From Malachius bipustulatus (Eukaryota > Arthropoda > Insecta > Coleoptera > Melyridae): a stretch of DNA of 64,000 nt. A program made the translations under genes and the position numbers. The stretch's first letter is position 1; the number at the start of each line of letters is the position of its first letter. Below are positions 22,207 to 34,406 of this stretch, piece by piece. The stretch is from NCBI GenBank assembly GCA_910589415.1, contig OU342630.1, positions 69,994,186-70,058,185 on the forward strand, given 5' to 3'. The notes under the pieces were generated by a model, which was not told where the DNA came from, searched no databases, and saw only the letters and a list, made by a program, of their open reading frames with translations.

Positions 22207-24625
22207 CCTATATAAAAAGTATATCTTGTACATCTTGATCATGACTGGGCACTTTTATTGCCATATCTGTTCGCGAGTCCGATTATAGATGAAACATTCA
22301 AAGCAAATCATCAAAAACTCACGGCCAAATACTCCAAAGTCACTTATGAATTCAGATCTAGAGCGTTACTGTTGTTATATTATTTTGTTTCTTATATGTG
22401 TATAATAATCCGCTGAAATTTTTTCATTTAACATCTTATTTCATTTGATCCTAAGAAATGTAGAAGATAATGAAATATTACTTCAGAATTTTGATATGCA
22501 TAGTCTGAGTAATAGAGCTGTACTGCTCCAGATTTCGTAATAAATTCATACCCCATAGCTTTGGGATCATGGACTGTAGCCAGGAGATAGTGTTCAATAT
22601 TATATACTCTGAGTGTGTGCTCTTTACGATCAGATTTATAATAATAATGCAGAGTCGAATAAATCGGAATTGTTCTTGATGTGTTTTTTATAAAAGCAAG
22701 ACGTGATCTGAATAACGGAGCAGGGAGCATGCATCATGGACTCTAACTTTTACGTATATTTTTGACAGTATTGAAAGCTTGTGGATTGCTTGTGAGTTTT
22801 TTTCTAAATCCTTATTAGATCTAAGGACACGTAAAAATGGGAATGGGGCAGGATGCGCAGGCGCAGCAACGAGTTTGAGTTACCTCCACCGGTCAGGTAG
22901 AGTCAAGTCAAGTGACCAATTTTGGATTAACCTCAGTAAATGAGATGATTTATGATATCGGCGATATCGAATTAGGTGTCCTTTTTATTAATATTTCGTT
23001 ACCTGACCGATTCCTTTATTGAAAATAGAGTTCAGCATGGCCAAGGAAACGGGGTAGTTTGAGCATGCGGCACAAAAGATTAATAAGTAAAGCGAACAAG
23101 GAAATTTTCAGTTCATGTAATTTGGGAAAAATCTATGGCACTGGTAAATTTAGTTTCCAATAAAAAATATTTTGAGAGCCGATAGCTTCCACCTTATAGG
23201 TTTCCAGAAATTTAACTTTTGCCAAAATAAACATTTTCATTACTCTTTGAAACTTTCGAATTAGGTTATAACAATAAGATTAACGTTGTAACGAATTACA
23301 GACGAAACCACAGCCACCCCAATTAACCCACTCCACTTCAGCGCTAAACGGTCTCGCACAACACGCACCTGCCCACACATTGCGTAAGCCTTTGTATAAC
23401 GTATTATATTATTGTAGGTATAACACTAATAAGAGCATTATTGTGCTTCCTTAAATCCCTTCTCGTGAAATATATTTTTTTCTGCCCCAGCAAACTCTCC
23501 TGAAAATGTTCAATCATAGAAAATCTGCATTCTCCAATCGTCTGCAGTTTATTCATTTAGTTTGCGCTATGCAGCTCAAAAGCATTCTGTTGAGAGTATT
23601 TATGCGGAGAAAGCTCCAGATTTCGATGAATTCTTCAGTTTACTTGAATAAGAATTTCCAATTTTAACGAGATTCAAGTCGGATATTTTGTTCAAATGAG
23701 AAATCAGAGTCGGAGCTTAAGTTACTTATCACAAAATCTTTTACTAGTTTCGTATGACGTAAGGAAATAAGGGCGTATACTTGAGACTATACAAGACGGT
23801 TACATGTATACATGTATGGTTCTTAATTGCGCTGTATCTATCTGATCTGATGCTATATCTGATGCAGTATCATTGGGGAATCAATAAAGTAAATACGTTC
23901 ACTAAACTTTATAATAAAACGTCTGTAGATCTTCCCCTGTAAGCATTTTTATAACGCTTTTCATTAAAATTTAAGCTTTTTTTGAGTTCGAGTTAAAAAA
24001 AAAACCTTTAAGTGCTCAAATGAGAAAGCTAATACTAAGTACCTACCAGTCTATTACATTTAACAATAGTTCCTTCAATTTTGTGTTTTTCTGATTTATT
24101 TAACTGCCAATTTAACATTTATTGTCACCTTTTGCGAAGCAAATAATTTCTAAAATGGAGAGACTCGATTTCTCGCAATTATATCTTATTCAAATAAACC
24201 TGGCGATGTTGTTTTCAATTCGCCCCTTGAGTTCAATAAAAACTAATGTTCATCCAGGGAGTTTACGAGGCATGATGGAAATATACGACCACAACTTAAG
24301 AAATAAAACTTGCTGAAAATATATTACCGTTGGTAGGTGGATAAATAATTTTATCACGACACGGTTCTTTTGTTTTATTATAAAACTTTCTTATTTTCCA
24401 TTTTATTTCTGTTTTATTACAATTTGGGAATCGTAATGACGCAGAGATGGTGTAAATATATAAATGCAATAATAATTATTATAGGTAGGTGGACACTTTT
24501 CAAGAGCGAAAGCTCGACTTTTAAATTACCTATCTAATAAAGTGATATCATCATTCATGTCACAACATCTGATATAATTTTACTGATTACCCTTCTTCAG
24601 ACTTAAATGAGTTTTGCTTGCTGAT
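22207..24625. other. No gene recognised
   Basis: Non-coding DNA. The minus ORF at 22428-22730 (100 codons) is the longest open stretch; it is Tyr/His-rich and I recognise no domain in it. No repeat structure was seen. Confidence 0.4.
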
Positions 24626-24832
24626 ATGAGTTATGAAGACAAACATGTTAATAAAGACGGTAAATCAATAGAGTTACCCGATGAAGAGGGATCTGACACT
24701 GACGTTTCAAATTTTGATTGATCACCTTCGTGGTACCAGCACCTCGGGGAAGGAAGTAATCTGAAAGTAATGGAGAGAAGCGTCGGATGGAAAACTAACA
24801 CTCCTCCCGACCGAACCCTCCAACCTAAATAA
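24626..24832 (+). pseudogene. Short acidic ORF interrupted by one stop, origin unknown
   Basis: An ATG at 24626 opens a 31-codon frame ending in the acidic run ELPDEEGSDTDVSNFD. After a single TGA at 24719 the same frame stays open for 36 more codons (SPSWYQHLGEG onward) to TAA at 24830. An acidic N-terminal tail followed by Trp-containing sequence is reminiscent of the start of some DNA transposases such as piggyBac types, but the stretch is too short to assign. It may be chance. Confidence 0.15.
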
Positions 24833-25863
24833 CTATTTATCTATGAGTTTCTTGTGTACTCTTGCAATTCCGATGACCCTTGAGCGGGCAATGTTATAAG
24901 GTTTCTCCAACGCGATATAACACCAGAAATGCTTCAATTGATTTGCCATAAAACATACCTACCGCGGGCATTGTAGTGGTAGAGGTCGACTACTTTTCTA
25001 GTGTTGATTCCTCTGGAGACCAGTAGGGATGAAATCTGAAAGTAATGCTTTCCAGTTATTTAAAGATAGAGAGTGCACCTACAGAATTGATATCCTATGA
25101 TGAAAAATGTAGTAGTTATACCTTTATAAATCGAACGTTTTACTAGTGAAAATTACTTCTATTATAGGATCAGTAGAGATGGACTGACAGTGCTTTCATG
25201 TTTTGATGGAAACCACAAAATGTGTCGAATATAATAGTCTAGAGTCTAGAGTATAATTATTTGTTTTATTTTTTGGATGAAATGATATTTGGTTTGGGTT
25301 TTTAATAAATTGGAGGTGGAAAAATGCCTTTGATAAAGTATGAAATAAATCGAATTGTGAAATTACAAAATTGTTATTGATGCTTCAGGTTTATCACTAT
25401 AACGTATTTAATTAAAAAGAAATATTTCTATTCATTGTTTTGTTACTAAAGTCGATTGATTGATAAGTACAATTATAAATAAATTGGATTTCTTTACGCT
25501 CACCAGAATTATTAATAATTGGTAGAGAATATTCAAATTTTCTGTCTGCTGCTTTTTATCAATATGAAGTCGCTGGCCTTTTGGTTCCCCACTTTTGTAT
25601 TCAAATCATGTTCCCGTGGATATTTAATAAACAGAGGAACGTGTTCCAAATTATTTTTGGATTCTATCTAATTACGTGGATTTTTGTTGACTTTACACAT
25701 TTCATAAACTCATAACCGTTAAGATATGTTTTTCTTTAATATAAGAAACTTTCATGTTTATTGTTTGATATAAGATAAGTGTATAGACCAAATATCTAAG
25801 TATGTACTTGAAAAGTGATGTGATGATTATGCATACTCATCACGCATCGATGACTAAATCAGT
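24833..25863. other. No gene recognised
   Basis: AT-rich sequence. A weakly tRNA-like stretch near 24965-25020 was rejected. Nothing else seen. Confidence 0.45.
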
Positions 25864-26500
25864 TACAGTGTCACACATAATACGGGAAAATTTTTTTTCT
25901 CGGCTTTGGAAAATTTACACTTTGCCAATAGTTTGTGCTTTAAAAAATATAAAGAAAGACACGCACACCGATAACTGTCACTTGTTTACAATTCACACAT
26001 TTACAAATATCAAATTTGACATTTTTAAAATGACAAAATATGACATTAGTTTTCAAAATTTTAGAAAATGTTGTTTGGATAAATTTTGGAGAAAGCTGTT
26101 CCATGTTTCATTTCTCACCCATCTACCAATTTTGAAAAGTAGGTACTAATTTTGTGCACATTTCAAAATTATTCAAAACTCAGAAATTCTCTTCAGTTTA
26201 TCAAATTTTTGAGAAAAAAATTTTTTTTTGCTTGGTTCAAAAATGGTACAGGAGTAAAAAATTAAATATGATACAACTTTTTGTTGTTGTGACTTGATTT
26301 TGAGAACTACTGCCATAATTTGTAATTTTTTGCAGAATAATGTCAAATTTGACAGTTAGAAAAAACACGTGTCAGCTGGTGTGTGCGTATCATTATTTGG
26401 CATCATTTTTGAAGCACAAACTCTTAGGAAGTCAAAATTTTCCCAAACCGAGAAAGAAAAATTTTCCCATATGATGCGTATTTTTTTGTGCGACACTGTA
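25864..26500. mobile_element. Foldback DNA element, ends TACAGTGTC
   Basis: The outer arms, about 25864-26015 and 26343-26500, are imperfect reverse complements over some 150 bp. Landmarks are TACAGTGTCACACA against TGTGCGACACTGTA; GGGAAAATTTTTTTTCTCGG against CCGAGAAAGAAAAATTTTCC; and AGTTTGTGCTT against AAGCACAAACT. The inner parts are AT-rich and only weakly paired. TA plus CAGTG ends again fit the Tc1/mariner type. ORFs at 25802-26149 (plus) and 26356-26613 (minus) are arm translations and share similar peptides. Confidence 0.85.
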
Positions 26501-26794
26501 TTTTGAAAAAGTTTCTTGTTTCTTCTTGTAATTTCTGCAAGTTTATTATAGAAATTTATCCCTTTCAACGTATTTTTTATCTTTTTAATTAGGATTTGCC
26601 ACAGTCTACTCAACGATTCATCAAAAGGAATAAAAGGACAATAAATTATTTCTCGACTGGTTTTGGACTCTTAGCCCATCATCAGGAAGAGATAATGGTC
26701 ATATTTTACAGGGTCCCATTGTAAAAAAAAATTTTACAAAATAAGTAGCCGAATTGGACCATGTGGACCAACATCTAAATACTCCTTCACCATC

Positions 26795-28090
26795 TAGTGG
26801 CGTCTATGAGTTGGAAAAAACCCGAAATTTCCGAATTTTTTCAGACGCAACGAAACCAAATTGCCCCCTGTTTTCGAGGGTGCTGAACACGATGACGTAG
26901 GGAAAATTTCTTTTTCGGGTTGCGTTCACCCTCTATTGGCCAAAAACCACCACCCCCCTTTTTTAAATTTCCGTTCTAATGCCCCCGGGTAAGAAAAAAA
27001 CGTGTACTCGCTTCTGGGGATGCCTTGTATATCTAATGACAACTGCCCGTCACCCTTCGCCCACCCCCTCGGACAAGAACCACTCTCCAAGCGGGTTGAA
27101 AATGTTTTTTTTATAATCCTGAATATTTCTGCATTCTCCCGTTTTCGAGGATGCTAAACACGATGGTAACCATTTTACAGCTCTACCACCCGTTTTAATC
27201 CCTCCAAATCGAGCAGAACACCCTCCAAGGGGGTTGAAAATGTTTTTTTTTTTATTAATTGGGCAACCTGCCACAAACCCCCGTTTTCAAAGGTGCTGAA
27301 CACGATGGTCACTACCTTAGACCTCTACCGTCCCCCTAAATTGACAAAATCACCCTCCAAGGGGGTTGAATTTTTTTTATCGGGAATGTTGGAAATGTTA
27401 TTTTGTATCATAATTTTCCGTACTTTCTGTTGGGAAAAATATGGAGACAACGTTCCTGTTACTCTTACGTCGGGAAATAATAATTTGAATATACAAGATA
27501 TCATAATTATATCACGTGTTTTTTAATAGGGTTACAGCTTTGAAGTATGTTTTTGATTAGGGTATTTTGATGGTGATAAATCAAGGTAAACGTTTAATAA
27601 ATATTTATTATTTATTTTATTTATTTAATATGTCTCAATATTTTTCCCAATAGAAAGCACGGTAAATTATGATACAAAATAACATTTCGAACATTCCCAA
27701 AAAAAAAAAAAAAATTCAACCCCCTTGGAGGGTGTTTTCCTCGATTTCGGGGGAATAAAAACGGTGGTAGATGTCTAAGGTAGTGACCATCGTGTTCAGC
27801 ATCCTTGGAAACGGGGAGAGGAGTTGCCCGATTAATAAAAAAAACACATTTTCAACCCCTTGAAGGGTGGTTCTTGGCCAAGGGGGTGGGCGTAGGGTGA
27901 CGGGTATTTGTCATTAGACACAAGGATTCCCCAGAAGCGAATTGCGCGCCTTTTTTCCAACCCGGGGACATTAGAACATCGATTTTTAAAAAGGGGGTAG
28001 TTTTTGGCCAATAGGGGGTGAACGCGACCCGACAAAGAAATTTGCCCTACGCCAAAAATTCGGGTGTTTTCCGACTCATAGACGCCACTA
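26795..28090. mobile_element. Large foldback element with unequal internal tandem repeats
   Basis: The ends read TAGTGGCGTCTATGAG on the left, mirrored by CTCATAGACGCCACTA on the right. The arms (about 26795-27460 and 27620-28090) stay complementary through CACCCTCTATTGGCC, the CACCCTTCG/CCACCCCCTCGG block, CCCTCCAAGGGGGTTGAA and TTTTGTATCATAATTTTCCG. The unit CCTCCAAGGGGGTTGAA...GGTGCTGAACACGATGG has period about 132-138 bp. It starts near 27083, 27221 and 27353 in the left arm but only near 27848 and 27715 in the right arm, so one arm gained or lost a unit. The AT-rich centre holds no ORF of interest. The element is GC-richer than its surroundings. Confidence 0.9.
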
Positions 28091-28504
28091 ATCAGATTAC
28101 GCCTGTGTTATTTGAGAAACTTGAGTGACAGTTTGGACTATTTACACTGGACTTCCGCACATTTAAATTAAAAATCTCTCATATTTATAAATATAGGCAA
28201 GGTTTATTACACTATAAAAATTTTAAAATTTGGGAGTCCCCGAAAACCATTCTAAAAAAGTTCGAAAAAGGGGTGGGTGTAATTGAAATCAGCTTCAGTG
28301 AGTGCATGTATCGAAAATTAAAAATTTATGAATTGACGTTTACATTATTAAAACTTTAAAAAATTGAAAAAGGGTGAAACAGAGAGCCAGAGGGCTCCCT
28401 GGTGAACGTACCTCTCCCTTGTGAATGCCACCAAGATTTTTTTATTCTGTTAATTTCGCATTAAGTTTTCTTTTCATCTTGAGAAGCAGGTGTTTAAACA
28501 ATGC

Positions 28505-28640
28505 TGTAACTTACGAAAATTTAAATAACCGCCCGCTTTGGAAACGACTCGACCGATACTGCTCAAATGCTTCTCCATTGGTTCTCCATTGACTCCTACA
28601 AACATTTCAATTTTCCGATTGAAAAAATGCGAGCTGAAAT
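28505..28640 (-). repeat. Inverted relative of the 4.6-6.1 kb repeat
   Basis: On the minus strand this contains GAGCAGTATCGGTCGAGTCG preceded by TGTAGGAGTCAATGG, matching the order in the tandem repeat (GGGAGTAGG... then GAGCAAAATCGGTCGAGCCG followed by TTTCAAAATGGCGG). The similarity is short and diverged, but it shows the family is dispersed rather than purely tandem. Confidence 0.5.
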
Positions 28641-31600
28641 CGAGTGACAAGAACGGGGTTTTGCGGACCTAAAAATTTTATTGAGACTTGGAAACATTTT
28701 TGTAAGAAAATATCAAGATTTTTATAAGCTTGTGCAAATTATCTTGAAAGGTACCTACCTACTATAGAGACGTTTTGAAAACATAAAATTTTTTCTTGAA
28801 AACTACTAAACTCATTAATTATTCCTCCAAAACGTTTTGAGTGGCCTATTAGAAAGAAATTAGTGAAAAATGATTTTTATAAGCATAATGTTTTAATTCT
28901 TAGAAAATGATAAATATTTTTAATTTATTTTTATAAGGATCAAAGTAAGACAACATAATATTATAGTAAACCACAATGTTTTCTGCATCATTGTTTTTCC
29001 TTTAAATGAACCATTTACAACACTATTAAATTTTTTATGGCACGATAATAAAAAAATTCGATGTTTTATAGCATAATTTGTAAAATACTGACCTTTTAAA
29101 GAAATTTATGCATGTACGATCGAAGATAAAACATTATGAGACACGCCTCAAATAAGCCTTTTGAAGTGCGCTTGCGGATTTTAAACAAGCCTGTTCGTGC
29201 ACATATGAAGTTTTTTGCATTTTTTTACTATAATAACTGGAATACACCAATTGATTAAAATTGGTACCTTGAAAAGGCGTCATTAGACAATCGAAAAAAA
29301 GTTATTCAAATTAAATCATGAGGAAACGTTCTTATTATGACGTGTAGGTATAAGATTCTATCTCTGCAAAAATACTTTTCATCATTCCAGAGTATTCTGC
29401 CACGTGAAACTAGGATTACTTCCATTAGCCTCAATGAGCCCATCAGTGGCGACATTTTGGTTTTGGAGCGACGACGTTCCATTGAGCGATACTTTACGAA
29501 CTTGAAATGGCGGACAATCAGAAAGAACCTAATGATCAATCGTCTGAGAAATGTTCAATTGCTTGTAATGCACAATCTGGTGGTCGATTTTCGATAATTT
29601 AGGTATAAAACTTTCTTCTCAGCTTATCTTTAAAACCGATTTACTTGTGCCACTTATACAGTGATTGAATGTTGTAAAATATTATTTTTGATTACTACAT
29701 GGAAAATTAACTTCACCACATTTTTGTGTTTAATTGATCAAAATCTTGATCTTTTTAGTGCAACTGAAACGTTGAATCAAGGTTGATTGATTCGTAAAAT
29801 AAATAATAAACCAAAGTTCACGTTTAATGAGAAAGTTATGTAAAGCCATGTTTTAAAATATTTTTTGTGAAACGTGACTTATTATAAATAAGCAAAAGAT
29901 ACATAAATAAATTGTTTACGTTTCTCCACGCTTACTGAAAATTTTTTCATAGCAACTTGATGGATTCTCGCTATTACTTTTCGAAGCAATTTGTTTTGTT
30001 TGAACATTTTATCTTTCCGGCTAGTGACCTTATTTTAAAAACAAACGTTAGTTATCGTGTGTACCGAGCCATTTATTTTCATTTATAGGTCATGGCTTTG
30101 GGTGCAATGAAATGATAACTGTTTTATTTAGTATTCCTGATAAATGAAATCTGTATACAAAGTGATAAAAAGTGCATAGTCCTTCCTGAATGTTTTGTTG
30201 CCAAGTGATGAAGAATATCTGCCGTCTGGGAATTGGCTCTATAATTCTTTTTATTATTTACCAAGGGAAAGATAACTACCCTGAACACACCAGAAAACAT
30301 TTTGCAAGAGTAACTACTCTGGCAAATTCATTTAAAACTACCCACCATTTTCTGATAATTTATGTGAAACGTGGGAAAGGTGGCCCGGTAAGTTGGTGAC
30401 TTAACTAAATTGATGCATTAATAATTATTAGACTTTACATCCAGCAGGGAATGATAAAGCTTTACATGTTTTTATTTTATTTGTACCGTTTTATCAAAAA
30501 AACGTTTTCAATTTGAAATTATGATGCAACATGCACCGGCAACCTCTTAGGGAATCGAAAAGTCATTACCAAATGCTCAATAAATGGGCTCCTGCAAACT
30601 ATCGTTTTCTACCGAATTAAAACTCGATTCAATCACATACTTTGATGTCTACATGTACACAAATTAAATTAAAGTAACTTAATTATAACTATGAGATAAG
30701 GTCTTTACTAGCAAATAACTCAGTTTCGACAAGTAACTTGATTGGTTTTTTATTTAGCAAGAAGGAAACTTCGGCAAACTTGCTGAGAAGCTAAATCAAA
30801 GGGAGAAGTAGAGGCCAAAGGTAATCGATATACGCCAGCTTTGGACGTCTACTTTGCGCCATGATTGCTATCAGGAAACATGTTGCCGGCGAATGTAATG
30901 AATACCAGATCTTGCTCTATGCTATCACGTAGAGCATGATCTAGTTCTGGGAAGTGAAATCTTTTGCAAAAATGAAAAAAAAATAACTAGTAGCATTTTA
31001 CATCGATGCTATATCTTCTTGTCGAAAACGTTTACAATTTGAAATGTTGAAATTGAAAACATCAGGCAAGAAACATCAAAGTCTTATCCATACATATTAT
31101 TGTGGCAAGTTTATTCAACAAATAATTTCTTAAAGGAATATTTTATTCCATAAATTTAGTTATATCGATACAGGTGTCCAGAAATGATGAACAAAAATAT
31201 CACGGAGCGATTGTATCGAACAAATAATTACAAAAGTTCACATAAAACGGTCAATTGGCATTATAGTCCTTCCTGATGTTTTGTAATCAAATATTTCACT
31301 AAACAAAACGTCAATTAAATAATAACTATGTCAATTGTCAATCAATATCAATAAAAACTGAATCAAAAACAATATTATATTAGGTAATTGATTTTTTTTT
31401 AATTGTGTTAAATTTTAGTAACTATGATGCAATTTAATGGAAATTATTAGACAAATACAAAATATTGCGTGTGCCACACATTTGGAGAATAACAGGTTTG
31501 TGAATTTTACACAATATGTTCCATCATGAGATCATTTTTTTCATTATTCGACCTAAACCGACTATGAGTTTTGACTCTGTGATTTTTGATAAGACCGTCG

Positions 31601-33485
31601 TGTTGTAAAAATATACAACACAGTTTTCATTCTCTTTACAGAAAGGTATTATATGCAAAGGATCACGTTCAGGTTATGCAAGTTGTTTTGTTATTGACAA
31701 CTTTCATATAAGGGAGTAGATAAAAATGTTTCTTACAAAATGTAGTTTTGTTCGGTAGGGGGCATCGTTTGAACACAAAAACGACCTTGTAACGCGCTAT
31801 CCTATTGCGCAGGTATGACGTCACACACGAGGAGGCTGTTCATTTACCGAATGTAATTCGCATTCAAGTTTTCAAGTTTTATCGCGTTCAAGTTTTATCA
31901 AATTTATAATTACGAGACCAAATTTTTTGATTGAATCTGATTGTAAGAGGAAATTTATGAAAAATGTGTTCTATAATAATTATTATTATAATGAAAGATG
32001 TGTGTCAAAAAAAGAAATATCGAGTTAAATGTCAGACAACTCCTCGAATGTGACGACATCCTCGAAGCCGACCGAATTCGACGCTAATACCGTGTTAGGT
32101 GTATCGTGAAATGTTTCAGATAAATCTTCCGCATTTTTTGTTAACTTTAGATATCGGTCACCTATTACAAAGAGAATTGGCCTGTAATGTATATTTCTCG
32201 TTATAAAGCACATACACTGGAAATATATTTTTTACTGGAAATATTATTTTACACTGGAAATTTCTAAACCATAAATTGATTCTCAAGCGTAGAGTTCCAT
32301 CCAGTAAAACATGTACTTTTAGGAAGTTCTCAACCCTACCTTCAGTTAATCAAATAGCTCAAGGCAAATTTAAAACAGGACGAATCCGGAGATAAACTCA
32401 ACATATTATTCTGGGTGTGCGTAATTGAAATGAATTAAGGCAGAAGGAGGACTGAGTTCTGTTATGAACGAGGTTCACGTGAACCTGAAGTTTATTAATG
32501 ATGGAAATACTAACTTTGCAGAAACGACTATTTATCTGGAAGTTTAGGGTTCCTTCGCTCTGCCTCGCGCGTTTGGAGAAATGCGTCCATTTAGTCCGAT
32601 AGTATCGAATTCAATAAAGAGGTTTATTCAAATCGACAACTCGACTGTATTCATTCGCTTTTTGTCAGCAGACACAAATTGCCTAATGTTACGTCATGTA
32701 GATTCATTTTTCATTTTATCATTTGATTTCAACAAACTAAGTTTCCAGAATATCTAAAAATATCTTCGCTCTTCAAAAATAATGGTTTTAAATTTTTTAG
32801 TTTGGTGATGCTACATCCGAATGATCTGCTGTTTGATCTTCGTAGCCCTTTGAAATTTGTAGAAGCGGGATTGCAGGATCAAATCTCTTGCGAGTAGATT
32901 TAAACGTTAACATTCTATATACCTACATCATTTAGGGGAAGTCTCTATTGAATCTGATTTGACGATCTAGCTTTTGTGATCACCAATTGATTTTCTGAAA
33001 TGGGTTGACAGCATAATTAGATGATAATTTCATTACGGGAAAAAAATCTAATTATCTCACTCACTTAGCTGACAAAGCTGGCTAATTTGTAAGCGGACCT
33101 GACCCTTTAGTATTTAAGCACTCATGTGTGCAAGAAGCTTCTACCTCTTAACCTTAAGCATGGAAGCGTGGGAACCTTCTGAAAATTTTCTGCAGAATTA
33201 CAAAAAAAAAATTAATTGGTTCCAGTGTTTAATAATAATAAAAACTAAAAATAAATGGGTATATCTATACGACATGGTTGGAAGAAGTGTGTAATGGCTA
33301 AAGAACTAGTAAAAAACCTCTTGTTGCTATTTGAATAACAAAAGTTGATTATTAATTGCTTGACATTTAAAATATTTTTGATGAGGGAAAAATTACGGAA
33401 GCGTTGAGCTGCCATCGTTTTCCGTATTTTTTTTTTTTTCATTATTTACAGATCAAACTGTAAATTTACACAGTTTGGTCGAATA
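28641..33485. other. No gene recognised
   Basis: About 4.8 kb of AT-rich DNA. Paired ORFs on opposite strands at 29306-29597, and ORFs at 30190-30399 (plus) and 32025-32213 (minus), have no motif. A 20-bp phrase, ATAGTCCTTCCTGA followed by TGTTTTGT, occurs at 30176 and 31264. A full CRE-type palindrome TGACGTCA lies at about 31815, with no gene to attach it to. Confidence 0.4.
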
Positions 33486-34090
33486 ATAAAGGATGTGCCA
33501 ACCAAAATTTGCACCCCCTAAAAACTTCCATTTCGTAAAAGTTTGAAAAAAATAAGAAAAAGTAGTCTTTTTTTAGGTTAAAATTATTGAACTGTTTCAG
33601 CATTTTTTCTTTGGACTTTGACAAAGTCTGAGATTTTAGGGGCTGTAAATTTTAGTTTGGGAATACTGTATAATCTTTTTCCAAAGGACAGATACTTAAC
33701 CTGGTAATGGAGTTTCAGATGTAAGCTTTGAACTGTAAATTTAGTGACGTGTCCTTGCCTGGTTTGACCAGAATCTGATCACCTGTCCGGACAAGTCGTT
33801 GCCAGATTTGAACTGTTAAATTTTCAAGTTCAAAGTTTACGTTTTCAGATCAATCGTCTCTAATTAAACCTGTCAGGTTAAATATCTCTCTTTTGGAAAT
33901 TTAATATACAGTATGTTCCAAATAAAATTTGACATCACTAAAACCTATGATTATGTCCAAGTTTGCAAAACATGCTGAAAATGTTCAATTCATTTAACAC
34001 ATAATTTTAATTTTGTGTATTTTTTGCTTTTTACAAACCGGGACGAAAACGAAGATTTTATTGTAAATTTTTATTCGGCAACTCTGTATT
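33486..34090. mobile_element. Composite foldback: two inverted ~187-bp MITEs within a larger palindrome
   Basis: The segment 33486-33672 has its own imperfect terminal inverted repeats (CAAAATTTGCACCCCCTAAA against CAGCCCCTAAAATCT read in reverse, ending ATACTGTATA). The segment 33905-34090 is a second copy in opposite orientation, starting TATACAGTATGTTCC and ending GCAACTCTGTATTA; both share GAACTGTTTCAGCAT or GAACATTTTCAGCAT internally. The DNA between them also folds back: TACTTAACCTGG...GCTTTGAACTGTAAATTT (33692-33755) against AAGTTCAAAGTTTACG...CCTGTCAGGTTAAATAT. The whole 605 bp is thus a palindrome whose arms each contain a palindrome. No coding capacity. Confidence 0.75.
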
Positions 34091-34091
34091 A

Positions 34092-34406
34092 TTAGATCAT
34101 ATTAAAAACTGTAGTAAGCTTACAATTTGAACTGTAAATTGACCCTTTGCACGGCCCCCTGTGCACCAATGAATAATTATTTAGTGTTCGGTTACCCAAA
34201 TAATTTTGAATTGTGCGGGGGATCCCCGTCCTATTGGAAATATTTACACTCAAGGGCAAGTTGTTCAGTGCCTCCTCGATATCTGCTTGCAATAAATTAA
34301 TATATAGCAAGTCATTAAGAGTCCAAGAGAGGAAGAAGAGTCGAGAATTTAATAAAATCGCAGTCAGAATATTCCAATTCAAAATTAACTGTACTAACAA
34401 AACCAA
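34092..34406 (-). pseudogene. Possible non-LTR reverse transcriptase fragment
   Basis: A 104-codon minus-strand ORF contains GIPRTIQNYLGNRTL followed by VHRGPCKGSI. This resembles the region of I/R1-type LINE reverse transcriptases where a GxPxxL...SYLxNR helix precedes the PQGSxLGP block. The PQGS motif is degraded to PCKGS and no YADD box follows, since the ORF runs into the foldback element at 34090. The similarity is short, and chance cannot be excluded. Confidence 0.3.

Noticed and set aside
22428..22730. A 100-codon minus-strand ORF
   Set aside because: No motif, no compositional contrast and no splice signals. Kept only as a note in the interval description.
24965..25020. A tRNA-like stretch (GTAGTGGTAGAGG...TTGATTCC)
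   Set aside because: It does not form a T-arm or acceptor stem. Only isolated words resemble pol III boxes.
31815..31822. A TGACGTCA palindrome (CRE-like site)
   Set aside because: A single 8-mer with no promoter or gene nearby. The similar TGACGTCATC and TGACGTCACC at 9.2 and 9.7 kb are simply part of a foldback arm.
32029..32109. A short plus-strand ORF (MSDNSSNVTT onward) with a fair start context
   Set aside because: It is only 26 codons, with no clear splice donor and an equally open minus strand; insufficient support for a gene start.
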